7,859 nucleotides of DNA from an uncultured Beijerinckiaceae bacterium (GCA_937873345.1 CALMRL010000013.1:1-7859); one strand, 5' to 3'. Positions 1-6,028 are shown, numbered from the stretch's first letter. Program-made: numbers and translations. Notes: generated by a model from the letters alone, not told the origin.

Positions 1-201
1 CGTCTCAAGAACTGGCGACGCCTTGCCACCCGCTATGATCGCTTGGCCCGCAACTGCCTGTCCGGCTTGGCACTGATCGCCGCCGCAACAGAGTGGGACC
101 AAACAGCTCAGCCGCTCGACCCTGTCGCTCTCGCAGCGGGCGGCCTCGTCGAAGCCGCGCTGGCGGGGCGGGTCCCGGCGTGGGGGATGACCGGGGCTTG
201 A
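1..201 (+). pseudogene. IS5-type transposase, C-terminal remnant (cut by window start)
   Basis: The frame open from base 1 reads RLKNWRRLATRYDRLARN, then a hydrophobic stretch (LSGLALIAAATEW). This is the hallmark C-terminus of IS5-family (IS427-like group) DDE transposases, where an R-x-K-x-W-R-R-(I/L)-A-T-R-Y-D-(K/R)-L-A-R-N block is followed by a short hydrophobic tail. Family members normally stop soon after that tail. Here the frame continues about 34 further residues to a TGA at 199-201, so the natural stop has been lost or the tail runs into flanking DNA. I could not identify a terminal inverted repeat or target duplication with confidence. The rest of the element, including the catalytic residues, lies outside the window, so whether it is intact upstream is unknown. 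The family call is fairly sure; calling it a decayed remnant is inference. Confidence 0.7.
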
Positions 202-337
202 CCGCTCGCCCGCCTCAGCCAATGCCGGGCTGCCCGCTACCGCCACGCTGCGCGCAAAGGCCCCTCTGGCAAAGCCGCTAATCGCTAGACATCTTCGAGA
301 AACGTTCTAACCAGCGGGCAGCAGAACGGAACGCTCC
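202..337. other. Gap between transposase end and sdhB, no gene seen
   Basis: This GC-rich stretch has no convincing coding frame and does not resemble the 3' end of sdhA, the usual upstream neighbour of sdhB. A TTGACC hexamer at 198-203 could be a -35-like element, but no good -10 box follows at 16-18 bases, so I do not call a promoter. The bases just before the sdhB ATG contain only GGAA-type purines (around 325-328), a weak ribosome binding site. Confidence 0.4.
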
Positions 338-1117
338 ATGGTCCAGCTCACACTTCCCAAGAATTCGAAGATCGGCAGCGGCAAGACTTGGCCGAAGCCG
401 CAAGGGGGCACCAACCTCAAGGAGTTCCGCATCTACCGTTGGAACCCCGAGGACGGGCAGAACCCGCGCATCGACACCTACTTCGTCGACATCGACGACT
501 GCGGGCCGATGGTGCTCGACGCGATCATCTGGATCAAGTCGAAGATCGATTCGACGCTGACCTTTCGCCGCTCCTGCCGCGAGGGCATCTGCGGCTCCTG
601 CGCGATGAACATCGACGGCACCAACACGCTCGCCTGCACCAAGGGCATCACCGAGGTGAAGGGCGCGGTGAAGATTTATCCCCTGCCGCACATGATGGTG
701 GTCAAGGACCTCGTCCCCGACCTCACCGGCTTCTATGCCCAGCACGCCTCGATCCAGCCCTGGCTGCAGACGACCACCCCTGCGCCGGAGAAGGAGTGGC
801 GGCAGTCGCCGCAGGACCGCGACAAGCTGAACGGCCTCTACGAGTGCATCCTGTGCGCCTGCTGCTCGACGTCGTGCCCGTCGTACTGGTGGAACGGCGA
901 CCGCTACCTCGGCCCGGCCGTGCTGCTGCAGGCCTACCGCTGGCTGATCGACTCCCGCGACGAGGCGACCGGCGAGCGGCTCGACTTCGTCGAGGACCCG
1001 TTTCGCCTTTATCGCTGCCACACCATCATGAACTGCGCCAAGGCCTGCCCTAAGGGCCTCAATCCCGCCAAGGCGATCTCCGAGATCAAGGCGATGATGA
1101 TCGATCGGCAGAATTGA
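338..1117 (+). CDS. sdhB: Succinate dehydrogenase iron-sulfur subunit
   Basis: SdhB carries electrons from the FAD subunit SdhA to the membrane quinone site in respiratory complex II, linking the TCA cycle to the respiratory chain at the inner face of the cytoplasmic membrane. The 259-residue length is normal for alphaproteobacteria. All cluster ligands are visible. The N-terminal ferredoxin-like domain has C80, C85, C88 and C100 (motif SCREGICGSC, then LAC) for 2Fe-2S. The C-terminal domain has C170, C173, C176 (CILCACC) plus C237 for 4Fe-4S, and C180, C227 and C233 for 3Fe-4S. The start MVQLTLPKNSKI is the usual rhizobial SdhB beginning, which supports the ATG at 338 despite a weak ribosome binding site. 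Unusually, sdhA does not end immediately upstream; a transposase remnant does. The gene looks intact. No promoter could be assigned. Confidence 0.97.
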   Translation: MVQLTLPKNSKIGSGKTWPKPQGGTNLKEFRIYRWNPEDGQNPRIDTYFVDIDDCGPMVLDAIIWIKSKIDSTLTFRRSCREGICGSCAMNIDGTNTLACTKGITEVKGAVKIYPLPHMMVVKDLVPDLTGFYAQHASIQPWLQTTTPAPEKEWRQSPQDRDKLNGLYECILCACCSTSCPSYWWNGDRYLGPAVLLQAYRWLIDSRDEATGERLDFVEDPFRLYRCHTIMNCAKACPKGLNPAKAISEIKAMMIDRQN

Positions 1118-1135
1118 CCGTCCCGCGCGGAGCGT

Positions 1136-1153
1136 AGCGGGGACATTCCCGCT
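1136..1153. terminator. Candidate hairpin between convergent sdhB and tautomerase genes
   Basis: AGCGGG (1136-1141) pairs with CCCGCT (1148-1153). A G-U pair and an A-U pair can extend the stem inward, leaving a 4-base loop. The hairpin begins 18 bases after the sdhB stop and lies 40 bases past the tautomerase stop on the other strand, so it could serve both genes. No run of T follows on either strand, so it is not a classical intrinsic terminator. It may stabilise 3' ends or act with Rho. Confidence 0.35.
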
Positions 1154-1193
1154 CAACGGGAGGTGATGACGGTCGCGAGGCGAGCCGGTGGCA

Positions 1194-1589
1194 TCATCGT
1201 TCGCCCGGCGTCCAATCAGGGCTGTAGCCACCCAGCGCGGGATGGTACATCTCGTCGCCTGCGTGCTGCGTGAACTCCACGTTGATGCGGTCCTCCCGCA
1301 GGCCAAGAACTGCGACGCAGTGCGCGCAGAGAGCCCGGGCGACCTCCCTCCGCAGCTCCGGCGAGCGACCCTCGCGGATGTCCAGCATCATCACCGCGAC
1401 CGGCACCGGCTCGCCATCCGCGTCCGCGACGCGCCACGCCCCTCCTTCGCCGAGGTCGCGGATGGCGACGCTGACCCGCCTGACATCGACCGACATCGTC
1501 TGCGCGTAGGTCCAGCTCATCAGCAAGGCGAGGTGTTTCTTCGATGCCGCAGAATGCGTGCCGGGGACGTCGAGCTGCAGGTTAGGCAT
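1194..1589 (-). CDS. Tautomerase-superfamily protein (4-OT/MIF-like)
   Basis: The 131-residue protein starts MPNLQLDVPG. After Met removal this gives the N-terminal proline that is the catalytic base of the tautomerase superfamily. The length is about twice that of classical 4-oxalocrotonate tautomerase, and two strand-like segments (VSVAIRDL, residues 39-46; INVEFTQH, residues 102-109) suggest the duplicated beta-alpha-beta fold of the MIF or cis-CaaD type. The C-terminal block with FTQHAGDEMY and DWTP looks like a conserved subgroup signature, but I cannot name its substrate. A strong ribosome binding site supports the ATG at 1589. The gene is convergent with sdhB and separated by 228 bases from corC, so it is probably its own transcription unit. 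The superfamily is likely; the biological role is unknown. Confidence 0.8.
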   Translation of the reverse strand: MPNLQLDVPGTHSAASKKHLALLMSWTYAQTMSVDVRRVSVAIRDLGEGGAWRVADADGEPVPVAVMMLDIREGRSPELRREVARALCAHCVAVLGLREDRINVEFTQHAGDEMYHPALGGYSPDWTPGER

Positions 1590-1595
1590 GTAGAG

Positions 1596-1602
1596 TCCTC
1601 CC
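1596..1602 (-). promoter_or_regulatory. Strong ribosome binding site of the tautomerase gene
   Basis: On the minus strand GGGAGGA lies 7 bases (counted from GGAGG) before the ATG at 1589. This near-perfect Shine-Dalgarno fixes the start and keeps proline as the second residue. Confidence 0.75.
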
Positions 1603-1767
1603 GGGGTATCGGAGCAGAACCGTGCCAGCGGCTTTTGGGAAGCAGGATGCGGTGCAGCAAGTCGAAGCGCGGCACCGGATTCGATATCGGCCCACCATTA
1701 TGGCCTGCGGCACGGGCTCGGCAGCGGCAAGTGCGGGAAAGGACCGTGCCACCTGGTCGCTCGCCAG

Positions 1768-1800
1768 CGCGTGGGCGAAGCTGATGTGAACACCCACGCG
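1768..1800 (-). terminator. Inverted repeat after corC, candidate terminator
   Basis: Perfect 8-base arms CGCGTGGG (1768-1775) and CCCACGCG (1793-1800) flank a 17-base loop, starting 18 bases past the corC stop codon. The position suits transcription end for the tsaB-to-corC cluster. There is no T-run after it and the loop is long, so it may instead be an operator or a 3'-end stabilising hairpin. The rest of the 1590-1817 gap holds no gene I can support. Confidence 0.35.
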
Positions 1801-1817
1801 GCCGGGCCGATTGAGCC

Positions 1818-2822
1818 TCAGGCGGCGCTGGCGGCCTTGCTGTCCGGCGCGGCGGCTTGGCGATAGACTTTCAGCCGCTTGATCCGGCGGGGGTCGGCGT
1901 CGAGCACCTCGAACTCGAAGCCGCCGTCGACCACGATCTCGCCGCGCACCGGCACGTGGCCGGCGAGCGCGGTGACGAGCCCGCCGGCCGTCTCGATGTC
2001 CTCGGCGTCGGACAGCGCCTCGAGGTCGGTGCCGAGAGCCTCCGACAGGTCTTCGAGCCCGGCGCGGGCGTCGACCAGGAACGAGCCCGCGCCATCGGCC
2101 TCGATCTTCGGCTCTTCGGTGAGGTCGTGCTCGTCCTCGATGTCGCCGACGATCATCTCGACGATGTCCTCGATCGACGCGAGCCCCTCGGTGCCGCCGT
2201 ACTCGTCGATCACCAGCGCCATGTGGGTCCGCGTCGCCTGCATCTTCACGAGCAGGTCGAGCGCCGGCATCGAGGGCGGGACGAACAGCACGGGGCGCAG
2301 GATGCGCGCCGCCGACAGCGGCTGCATCAGGTCGAGCGAGCCGAGACGGCTCACCATCTTCTCCGGCGCCGGCTCGCGTCCGGCGCCACCGGAACGCGCC
2401 GCCGGGGCGCCATCGCCGGCGTCGTGAGGTGCCATCTCCTCGGCGGCGGCGATGTGGTCGAGGAGGTCGCGGACGTGGATCATGCCGCGGGGATCGTCGA
2501 GCGTGGCACCGTAGACGGGCAGGCGGGAGTGACCGGCGGTGCGGAACATCGCCAGCACCTCGGCGATCGTCATCGTCAGCGCCACGGCGAAGATGTCGGC
2601 GCGCGGCACCATCACGTCCTGCACCCCCACCTCGTGCAGGGCGAGCACGTTCTTCATCATGGTGCGCTCTTGCGCGGAAAAGTCGCTCTGGGCGGCGGCA
2701 TCCTCCAGCGCGTCCTGGATGTCGTCGCGCACCGACGCGCCGCCCAAGCCGAAGGCGGTGCGCAGCCGCTCGATGAGGGTGGGACCGGAACCGCCGTCGG
2801 CGGGACTGGAAGGATCGCTCAT
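1818..2822 (-). CDS. corC: CorC/YbeX-type CBS-domain protein (HlyC/CorC family)
   Basis: This is a 334-residue cytoplasmic member of the HlyC/CorC family. It has no membrane segments, so it matches E. coli CorC/YbeX and not the membrane-bound CNNM-type relatives. After a short N-terminal region come two CBS domains: about residues 68-125, beginning VQDVMVPRADI and containing HSRLPVY and GMIHVRDLL, and about 175-232, containing ALVIDEYGGTEGLASIEDI. The transporter-associated CorC_HlyC domain follows at about 238-323 (ETAGGLV ... GFEFEVLDADPRRIKRLKV). A longer Ala/Gly/Pro linker (about 126-157) separates the CBS domains. CorC was first linked to cobalt and magnesium efflux; its YbeX name reflects linkage to ribosome metabolism through the ybeZ-ybeY-ybeX cluster, as here. 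The start at 2822 overlaps the ybeY stop (ATGA), implying translational coupling. The frame is open further upstream, but only as a shadow of ybeY. The usual next gene, lnt, does not follow. Confidence 0.92.
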   Translation of the reverse strand: MSDPSSPADGGSGPTLIERLRTAFGLGGASVRDDIQDALEDAAAQSDFSAQERTMMKNVLALHEVGVQDVMVPRADIFAVALTMTIAEVLAMFRTAGHSRLPVYGATLDDPRGMIHVRDLLDHIAAAEEMAPHDAGDGAPAARSGGAGREPAPEKMVSRLGSLDLMQPLSAARILRPVLFVPPSMPALDLLVKMQATRTHMALVIDEYGGTEGLASIEDIVEMIVGDIEDEHDLTEEPKIEADGAGSFLVDARAGLEDLSEALGTDLEALSDAEDIETAGGLVTALAGHVPVRGEIVVDGGFEFEVLDADPRRIKRLKVYRQAAAPDSKAASAA

Positions 2823-3364
2823 GGGCTTGTCGGCCGCTCCGCCGGCTGGCTGTCGATCAGGTTGCCGTCCGGATCGTCCGCGAAGGGAGAGGCGAGTCCG
2901 AGGCTTGCCAGGGCGCGCGCTTCCAGGCCTTCCATCCGCTCGGCCTCGGCGTCGTCGCCGTGGTCGTAGTCGAGAAGGTGGAACATGCCGTGGACGATGA
3001 GGTGCGCGAGGTGATCGGCGAGCGGCACGCCGCGCTCCGCCGCCTCGCGCGCGCAGGTCTCGTAGGCGACCGCGATGTCGCCGAGCGCGTGGTGGCGCAT
3101 CGCCGCCGGCGCGGGGAAGGAGAGCACGTTGGTGGGCTTGTCCTTGCCGCGCCACTGCCGGTTGCGGATGCGGATGGTGTCGTCGCCGCAGAGAAGCAAG
3201 CTCAGCTCGGCGCCCTCCGGAACGCCGGCTGCCCCGGCCGCCCCGTCGCTCTCCCGCGCCGCGCGCCATGCCGCCGCGACGGCGCGCTCCGCCAGGCTTT
3301 CGAGGTCGCCGACCGCCTCGGTCCAGGCCTCGTGGTCGATGGCGAGATCGATGGTGAGGGGCAT
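2819..3364 (-). CDS. ybeY: YbeY endoribonuclease module, possible separate start at ATG 3364
   Basis: From the ATG at 3364 this is a complete 181-residue YbeY, a normal length beginning MPLTIDLAID as stand-alone homologues do. YbeY is a metal-dependent single-strand endoribonuclease for 16S rRNA 3'-end maturation and 70S quality control. The motif HGMFHLLDYDH (125-135) gives the three zinc-ligand histidines H125, H129 and H135, followed by the acidic EAERMEGLE helix. NRQWRGKDKPTNVLSFP (68-84) and LGDIAVA (94-100) are the other family blocks. The usual glycine in HLLGYDH is aspartate here. The frame is continuous with phoH. Internal initiation at 3364 is possible, but its ribosome binding site is poor (GGCGGA about 11 bases upstream). 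The TGA overlaps the corC start. Listed separately because the mature product could be either form. Confidence 0.75.
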   Translation of the reverse strand: MPLTIDLAIDHEAWTEAVGDLESLAERAVAAAWRAARESDGAAGAAGVPEGAELSLLLCGDDTIRIRNRQWRGKDKPTNVLSFPAPAAMRHHALGDIAVAYETCAREAAERGVPLADHLAHLIVHGMFHLLDYDHGDDAEAERMEGLEARALASLGLASPFADDPDGNLIDSQPAERPTSP

Positions 3365-4387
3365 CGGCCTAGCGTCCGCCCGGCTCCGGCGCGGGCCGGC
3401 CTCCTTGAAGACGATGTGGCCGATGCCTTCCAGCCCGGCGAGCAGGGTGATCGCCTCGGCCAGCCCCGAGCGCTGGCCGTGCGGCAGGTCGACCTGCGTC
3501 GGGTCGCCGGTGACGATCATCCGCGAGTTCTCGCCCAGCCGCGTCAGGAACATCTTCATCTGCATCGAGGCCGCGTTCTGCGCCTCGTCGAGCAGCACGC
3601 AGGCATTGGTGAGGGTGAGCCCGCGCATGAAGGCGAGCGGCGCCAACTCGATCATGCCGGTCTGCAGCCCGCGCTCCACCAACCGCGGATCCATGAAGTC
3701 GTTGAGCGCGTCGAAGATCGGGCGCAGGTAGGGGTCGACCTTGTCACGCATGTCGCCGGGCAGGAAGCCCAGGCGCTCGCCGGCCTCGACCGCCGGGCGC
3801 GACAGGATCAGCCGCTCGACGAGGCCCTGCTCCAGCAGCGACACGGCGTGGCCGACCGCGAGCCAGGTCTTGCCGGTGCCGGCCGGCCCCTCGGCGAACA
3901 CCAGTTCGTGGCGCTTGAGGGCGCGCAGGTAGGTCGATTGCGCGGCGTTGCGGGCGCGCACGGGGCCGCGGCGGCGCGTCGCGATCTGATCGAAGGGCGC
4001 CTTGTCGGCGACCGTCGCCTCGGCCGCGCCGGCAGGAAACAGCACACCCTGCAGCATGCCCTCCTTGATCGCGCCGTCGACGTCGCCAAGCGTGACGAGC
4101 TGGCCGCCCTTGATGCGGTCGTAGAGCAGCTGCAGCACGTGGCGGGCGCGCTCGCAGGCATCGGCGGCGCCCTTCACCGTGACCTGGTTGCCGAGGGCAT
4201 GGGCGGTGATGCCCAGGCCACGCTCGATGCGGGCGAGGTTCTGGTCGTACTGGCCGAACAGCGCCGAGGCGCAGCGGTTGTCGGGAAAGGTGATCGCCAT
4301 CTCGCCGGCCGGCGGCGTCTGGCCGGCCTGGATCACCTGCGACGGGGCCAGCACCGGCATGGCGCTCGTGCGGGTCGGCGCCCTCAA
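2819..4387 (-). CDS. phoH-ybeY: PhoH-family ATPase fused in frame to endoribonuclease YbeY
   Basis: One uninterrupted frame of 522 codons covers two normally separate proteins. Residues 1-341 are PhoH/YbeZ: an N-terminal nucleic-acid-binding-like region (about 32-95), Walker A GPAGTGKT (167-174), SRPAVEAGE(R)LGFLPGD (196-212), Walker B VLLDEAQN (264-271) and the GDPTQ(V/I)DLP sensor (294-302). Residues 342-522 are a full YbeY. PhoH proteins are P-loop ATPases, often predicted RNA helicases, and in E. coli YbeZ binds YbeY in rRNA processing. The PhoH part ends IVFKEA, where relatives continue with a DVVRHxLVxRIVxAY-like segment that is missing here. The likely start is a TTG at 4387 overlapping the miaB TGA, with GAGG 8 bases upstream. 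An ATG at 4360 is an alternative, but lacks a well-placed ribosome binding site. The fusion may be real or reflect a deletion or sequence error at 3364-3400. Confidence 0.85.
   Translation of the reverse strand: MRAPTRTSAMPVLAPSQVIQAGQTPPAGEMAITFPDNRCASALFGQYDQNLARIERGLGITAHALGNQVTVKGAADACERARHVLQLLYDRIKGGQLVTLGDVDGAIKEGMLQGVLFPAGAAEATVADKAPFDQIATRRRGPVRARNAAQSTYLRALKRHELVFAEGPAGTGKTWLAVGHAVSLLEQGLVERLILSRPAVEAGERLGFLPGDMRDKVDPYLRPIFDALNDFMDPRLVERGLQTGMIELAPLAFMRGLTLTNACVLLDEAQNAASMQMKMFLTRLGENSRMIVTGDPTQVDLPHGQRSGLAEAITLLAGLEGIGHIVFKEAGPRRSRADARPMPLTIDLAIDHEAWTEAVGDLESLAERAVAAAWRAARESDGAAGAAGVPEGAELSLLLCGDDTIRIRNRQWRGKDKPTNVLSFPAPAAMRHHALGDIAVAYETCAREAAERGVPLADHLAHLIVHGMFHLLDYDHGDDAEAERMEGLEARALASLGLASPFADDPDGNLIDSQPAERPTSP
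3365..3400 (-). other. PhoH/YbeY junction, likely deletion scar
   Basis: Between the last recognisable PhoH residues (IVFKEA) and the YbeY Met lie only 11 codons (GPRRSRADARP), rich in GCCGG-like short repeats. In another frame a TAG (3371-3369) stands 4 bases before the ybeY ATG, where a stand-alone phoH stop would be expected; that frame reads RPAPEPGGR before the stop. None of the three frames encodes the usual VVRH-type PhoH tail. A deletion whose length is not a multiple of three would explain this. Confidence 0.5.
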
Positions 4388-5886
4388 GCGATTATCCTCA
4401 CCGGCATCTCGTGTCCTTCGTCCTGCCCTCTACCTTCGCCACGCCCTTCGCCCTGCCTAGGGCGACGCCCGAACAGCGAGTTCGGCCCGAGCGCCGCGAT
4501 CTCGACCGACACCACGGAGCCGACCTCGCTCTCCGCCCCGTCGAGCTGCACCTGCTGCAGGTAGGGCGTCTTGCCCGTGAGCTGGCCGGGGTGGCGGCCG
4601 CGGCGCTCCAGCAGCACCGGCATCGTGCGCCCGAGCGCGGCAGCGTTGAAGAGGCGGCGCTGCTCGTCGAGCAGGGCCTGCAGCCTCGCGAGCCTTTCCA
4701 CCTTGATCGCCTCGGGCACCTGGTCGGGCAGATCGGCGCCGGGGGTGCCGGGCCGCGGCGAATATTTGAAGGAGAAGGATGAGGCGAAGCCGACCTGCTC
4801 GATCAAGTCGAGGGTATCGACAAAGTCCCGCTCGCTCTCGCCGGGGAAGCCGACGATGAAATCCGACGACAGCGCAAGATCGGGCCGCGCCGCGCGCAGC
4901 TTGGCCGCGAGATCGCGGAAGCGGGCGGCGGTGTGGCGACGGTTCATCGCCTTGAGGATGCGGTCGGAGCCCGACTGCACGGGCAGGTGCAGGTAGGGCA
5001 TTAGCGCCGGCAGCTCGCCGTGCGCGGCCACCAGCTCGTCGTCGAGGTCGTTGGGATGGCTGGTGGTGTAGCGCAGCCGCAGCAGGCCCGGCAGCGAGGC
5101 GAGGCGGCGGCACAGGGCGGCGAGGCCGGCCGTGCGCCCGGCCGCGTCGAGGCCGTGGTAGCCGTTGACGTTCTGGCCAAGCAGGGTGATCTCGCGCCCC
5201 CCCGCCGCGACGAGGCGCTGCGCCTCGGCGGCGACGGCTTCCACCGGCCGCGACAGCTCGGCGCCGCGGGTGTAGGGCACGACGCAGAAGGTGCAGAACT
5301 TGTCGCAGCCCTCCTGCACGGTGAGGAAAGCGGACGGCCCTCGCGCCGCCACGGCGCGGCGCAACTGCGGAGCGTCGGGCTCGACGGCAAACTTGCCATC
5401 GCCGGAGAAATCGGTGTCGACCGGCCGCTCGCCGTGGGTCCCTGCTCGCGCCAGCAGTCGCGGCAAACGGTGGTACGCCTGCGGGCCGACCACCACGTCG
5501 ACGGCCTTCTCGCGCCTCAGGATTTCCGCCCCTTCGGCCTGCGCGACGCAGCCGGCGACGACGATCGCCGTCTCGCGGCCCTCGCGGCTTCGCTCGGCCT
5601 TGAGGAGGCGCAGCTTGCCCAGCTCGGAGAAGATCTTCTCGGTGGCGCGCTCGCGGATATGGCAGGTGTTGAGGACGACGACCTCGGCCTCCTCGGTCGT
5701 GGCGGCGACGCCGTATCCCTCGGCCGCGAGCAGGTCGCCCATCCGCTGCGAATCGTAGACGTTCATCTGACAGCCGTAGGATTTGACGAAGGCCTTCCGG
5801 CCGGCGGCCGGCGGCGGACTGCCGGGCCGCGCCGCCTCGCTCGGTGACGCCCGGTTCGTCTCGGCCTGTCGGTCTGGTTGCGTCAT
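4384..5886 (-). CDS. miaB: tRNA-2-methylthio-N6-dimethylallyladenosine synthase
   Basis: MiaB is a radical-SAM methylthiotransferase that adds a methylthio group to i6A37 of tRNAs reading UNN codons, using two 4Fe-4S clusters and SAM. The N-terminal UPF0004 domain (about residues 31-150) starts KAFVKSYGCQMNVYDSQRM and supplies C39, C75 (NTCHIRE) and C113 (VAGC). The radical-SAM domain holds C194, C198 and C201 (GCDKFCTFC), then VPYTRG, LLGQNVNGY, LPVQSGSD and DFIVGFPGE. A TRAM-like domain follows, ending GPNSLFGR (467-474). The 500-residue length is slightly long because of a Pro-rich N-terminal lead and a Gly/Glu/Arg-rich tail (about 475-494). ATG 5886 has only a weak purine stretch (GGGA) 4 bases upstream. 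The gene follows a 142-base gap after rimI and overlaps phoH. The identification is secure. Confidence 0.97.
   Translation of the reverse strand: MTQPDRQAETNRASPSEAARPGSPPPAAGRKAFVKSYGCQMNVYDSQRMGDLLAAEGYGVAATTEEAEVVVLNTCHIRERATEKIFSELGKLRLLKAERSREGRETAIVVAGCVAQAEGAEILRREKAVDVVVGPQAYHRLPRLLARAGTHGERPVDTDFSGDGKFAVEPDAPQLRRAVAARGPSAFLTVQEGCDKFCTFCVVPYTRGAELSRPVEAVAAEAQRLVAAGGREITLLGQNVNGYHGLDAAGRTAGLAALCRRLASLPGLLRLRYTTSHPNDLDDELVAAHGELPALMPYLHLPVQSGSDRILKAMNRRHTAARFRDLAAKLRAARPDLALSSDFIVGFPGESERDFVDTLDLIEQVGFASSFSFKYSPRPGTPGADLPDQVPEAIKVERLARLQALLDEQRRLFNAAALGRTMPVLLERRGRHPGQLTGKTPYLQQVQLDGAESEVGSVVSVEIAALGPNSLFGRRPRQGEGRGEGRGQDEGHEMPVRIIA
4396..4399 (-). promoter_or_regulatory. Ribosome binding site deciding the phoH TTG start
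   Basis: On the minus strand GTGAGGAT contains GAGG 8 bases before TTG (4387-4385), inside the last codons of miaB. TTG shares bases with the miaB stop (TTGA). This arrangement favours TTG and translational coupling over the ATG nine codons downstream. Confidence 0.5.
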
Positions 5887-5947
5887 CGATCCCGCTGCGG
5901 CGCCGGGCGCCTGGATGCTCCGACGGGTACCCTACGTGGTTTCTCGC

Positions 5948-5970
5948 GCCAAGAGAACCGTTCTCTCGGC
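5948..5970 (-). promoter_or_regulatory. 23-base palindrome in the rimI-miaB gap
   Basis: A perfect 7-base inverted repeat, AGAGAAC-C-GTTCTCT (5952-5966), extends to 11-base arms (5948-5958 and 5960-5970) with one A/C mismatch. In the minus-strand RNA that mismatch becomes a G-U pair, giving about a 10-pair stem with a CGG loop, 61 bases before the miaB ATG. No T-run follows, so it is a poor intrinsic terminator. The near-zero spacer would also suit a dimeric repressor operator. The rest of the 5887-6028 gap holds no gene I can support. Confidence 0.45.
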
Positions 5971-6028
5971 TTCGTCACCGTCCGGCGGATCTCTCGCCGG
6001 TCTGCGCCCGCTTTAGCCGAGCCGCCCA

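Noticed and set aside
93..281. Plus-strand 62-codon frame near the transposase end
   Set aside because: Arg/Pro/Ser-rich composition typical of an out-of-frame GC-rich read; overlaps the transposase frame.
278..1306. Minus-strand open frame of 342 codons antisense to sdhB
   Set aside because: SdhB on the plus strand has all its cysteine ligands; the antisense product is a low-complexity shadow.
1582..1797. Minus-strand 71-codon frame with a GTG start between corC and the tautomerase gene
   Set aside because: No ribosome binding site, start inside the inverted repeat, end overlapping the tautomerase start, Cys-rich unpatterned protein. Too weak to call a gene, though decayed coding DNA cannot be excluded.
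1857..2969. Plus-strand open frame of 370 codons antisense to corC
   Set aside because: Antisense shadow of a clear CBS-domain gene; no ribosome binding site or recognisable domain.
2823..3269. Upstream extension of the corC frame by 149 codons
   Set aside because: This part overlaps ybeY in another frame and is an Arg/Ala-rich shadow; ATG 2822 at the ATGA overlap is the natural start.
2960..4564. Plus-strand open frame of 534 codons antisense to phoH-ybeY
   Set aside because: It is the mirror of a well-recognised gene in GC-rich DNA. Its translation is rich in H, R, V and D in the manner of antisense frames, with no family motif.
5020..5847. Plus-strand open frame of 275 codons antisense to miaB
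   Set aside because: Antisense shadow of a secure MiaB gene.
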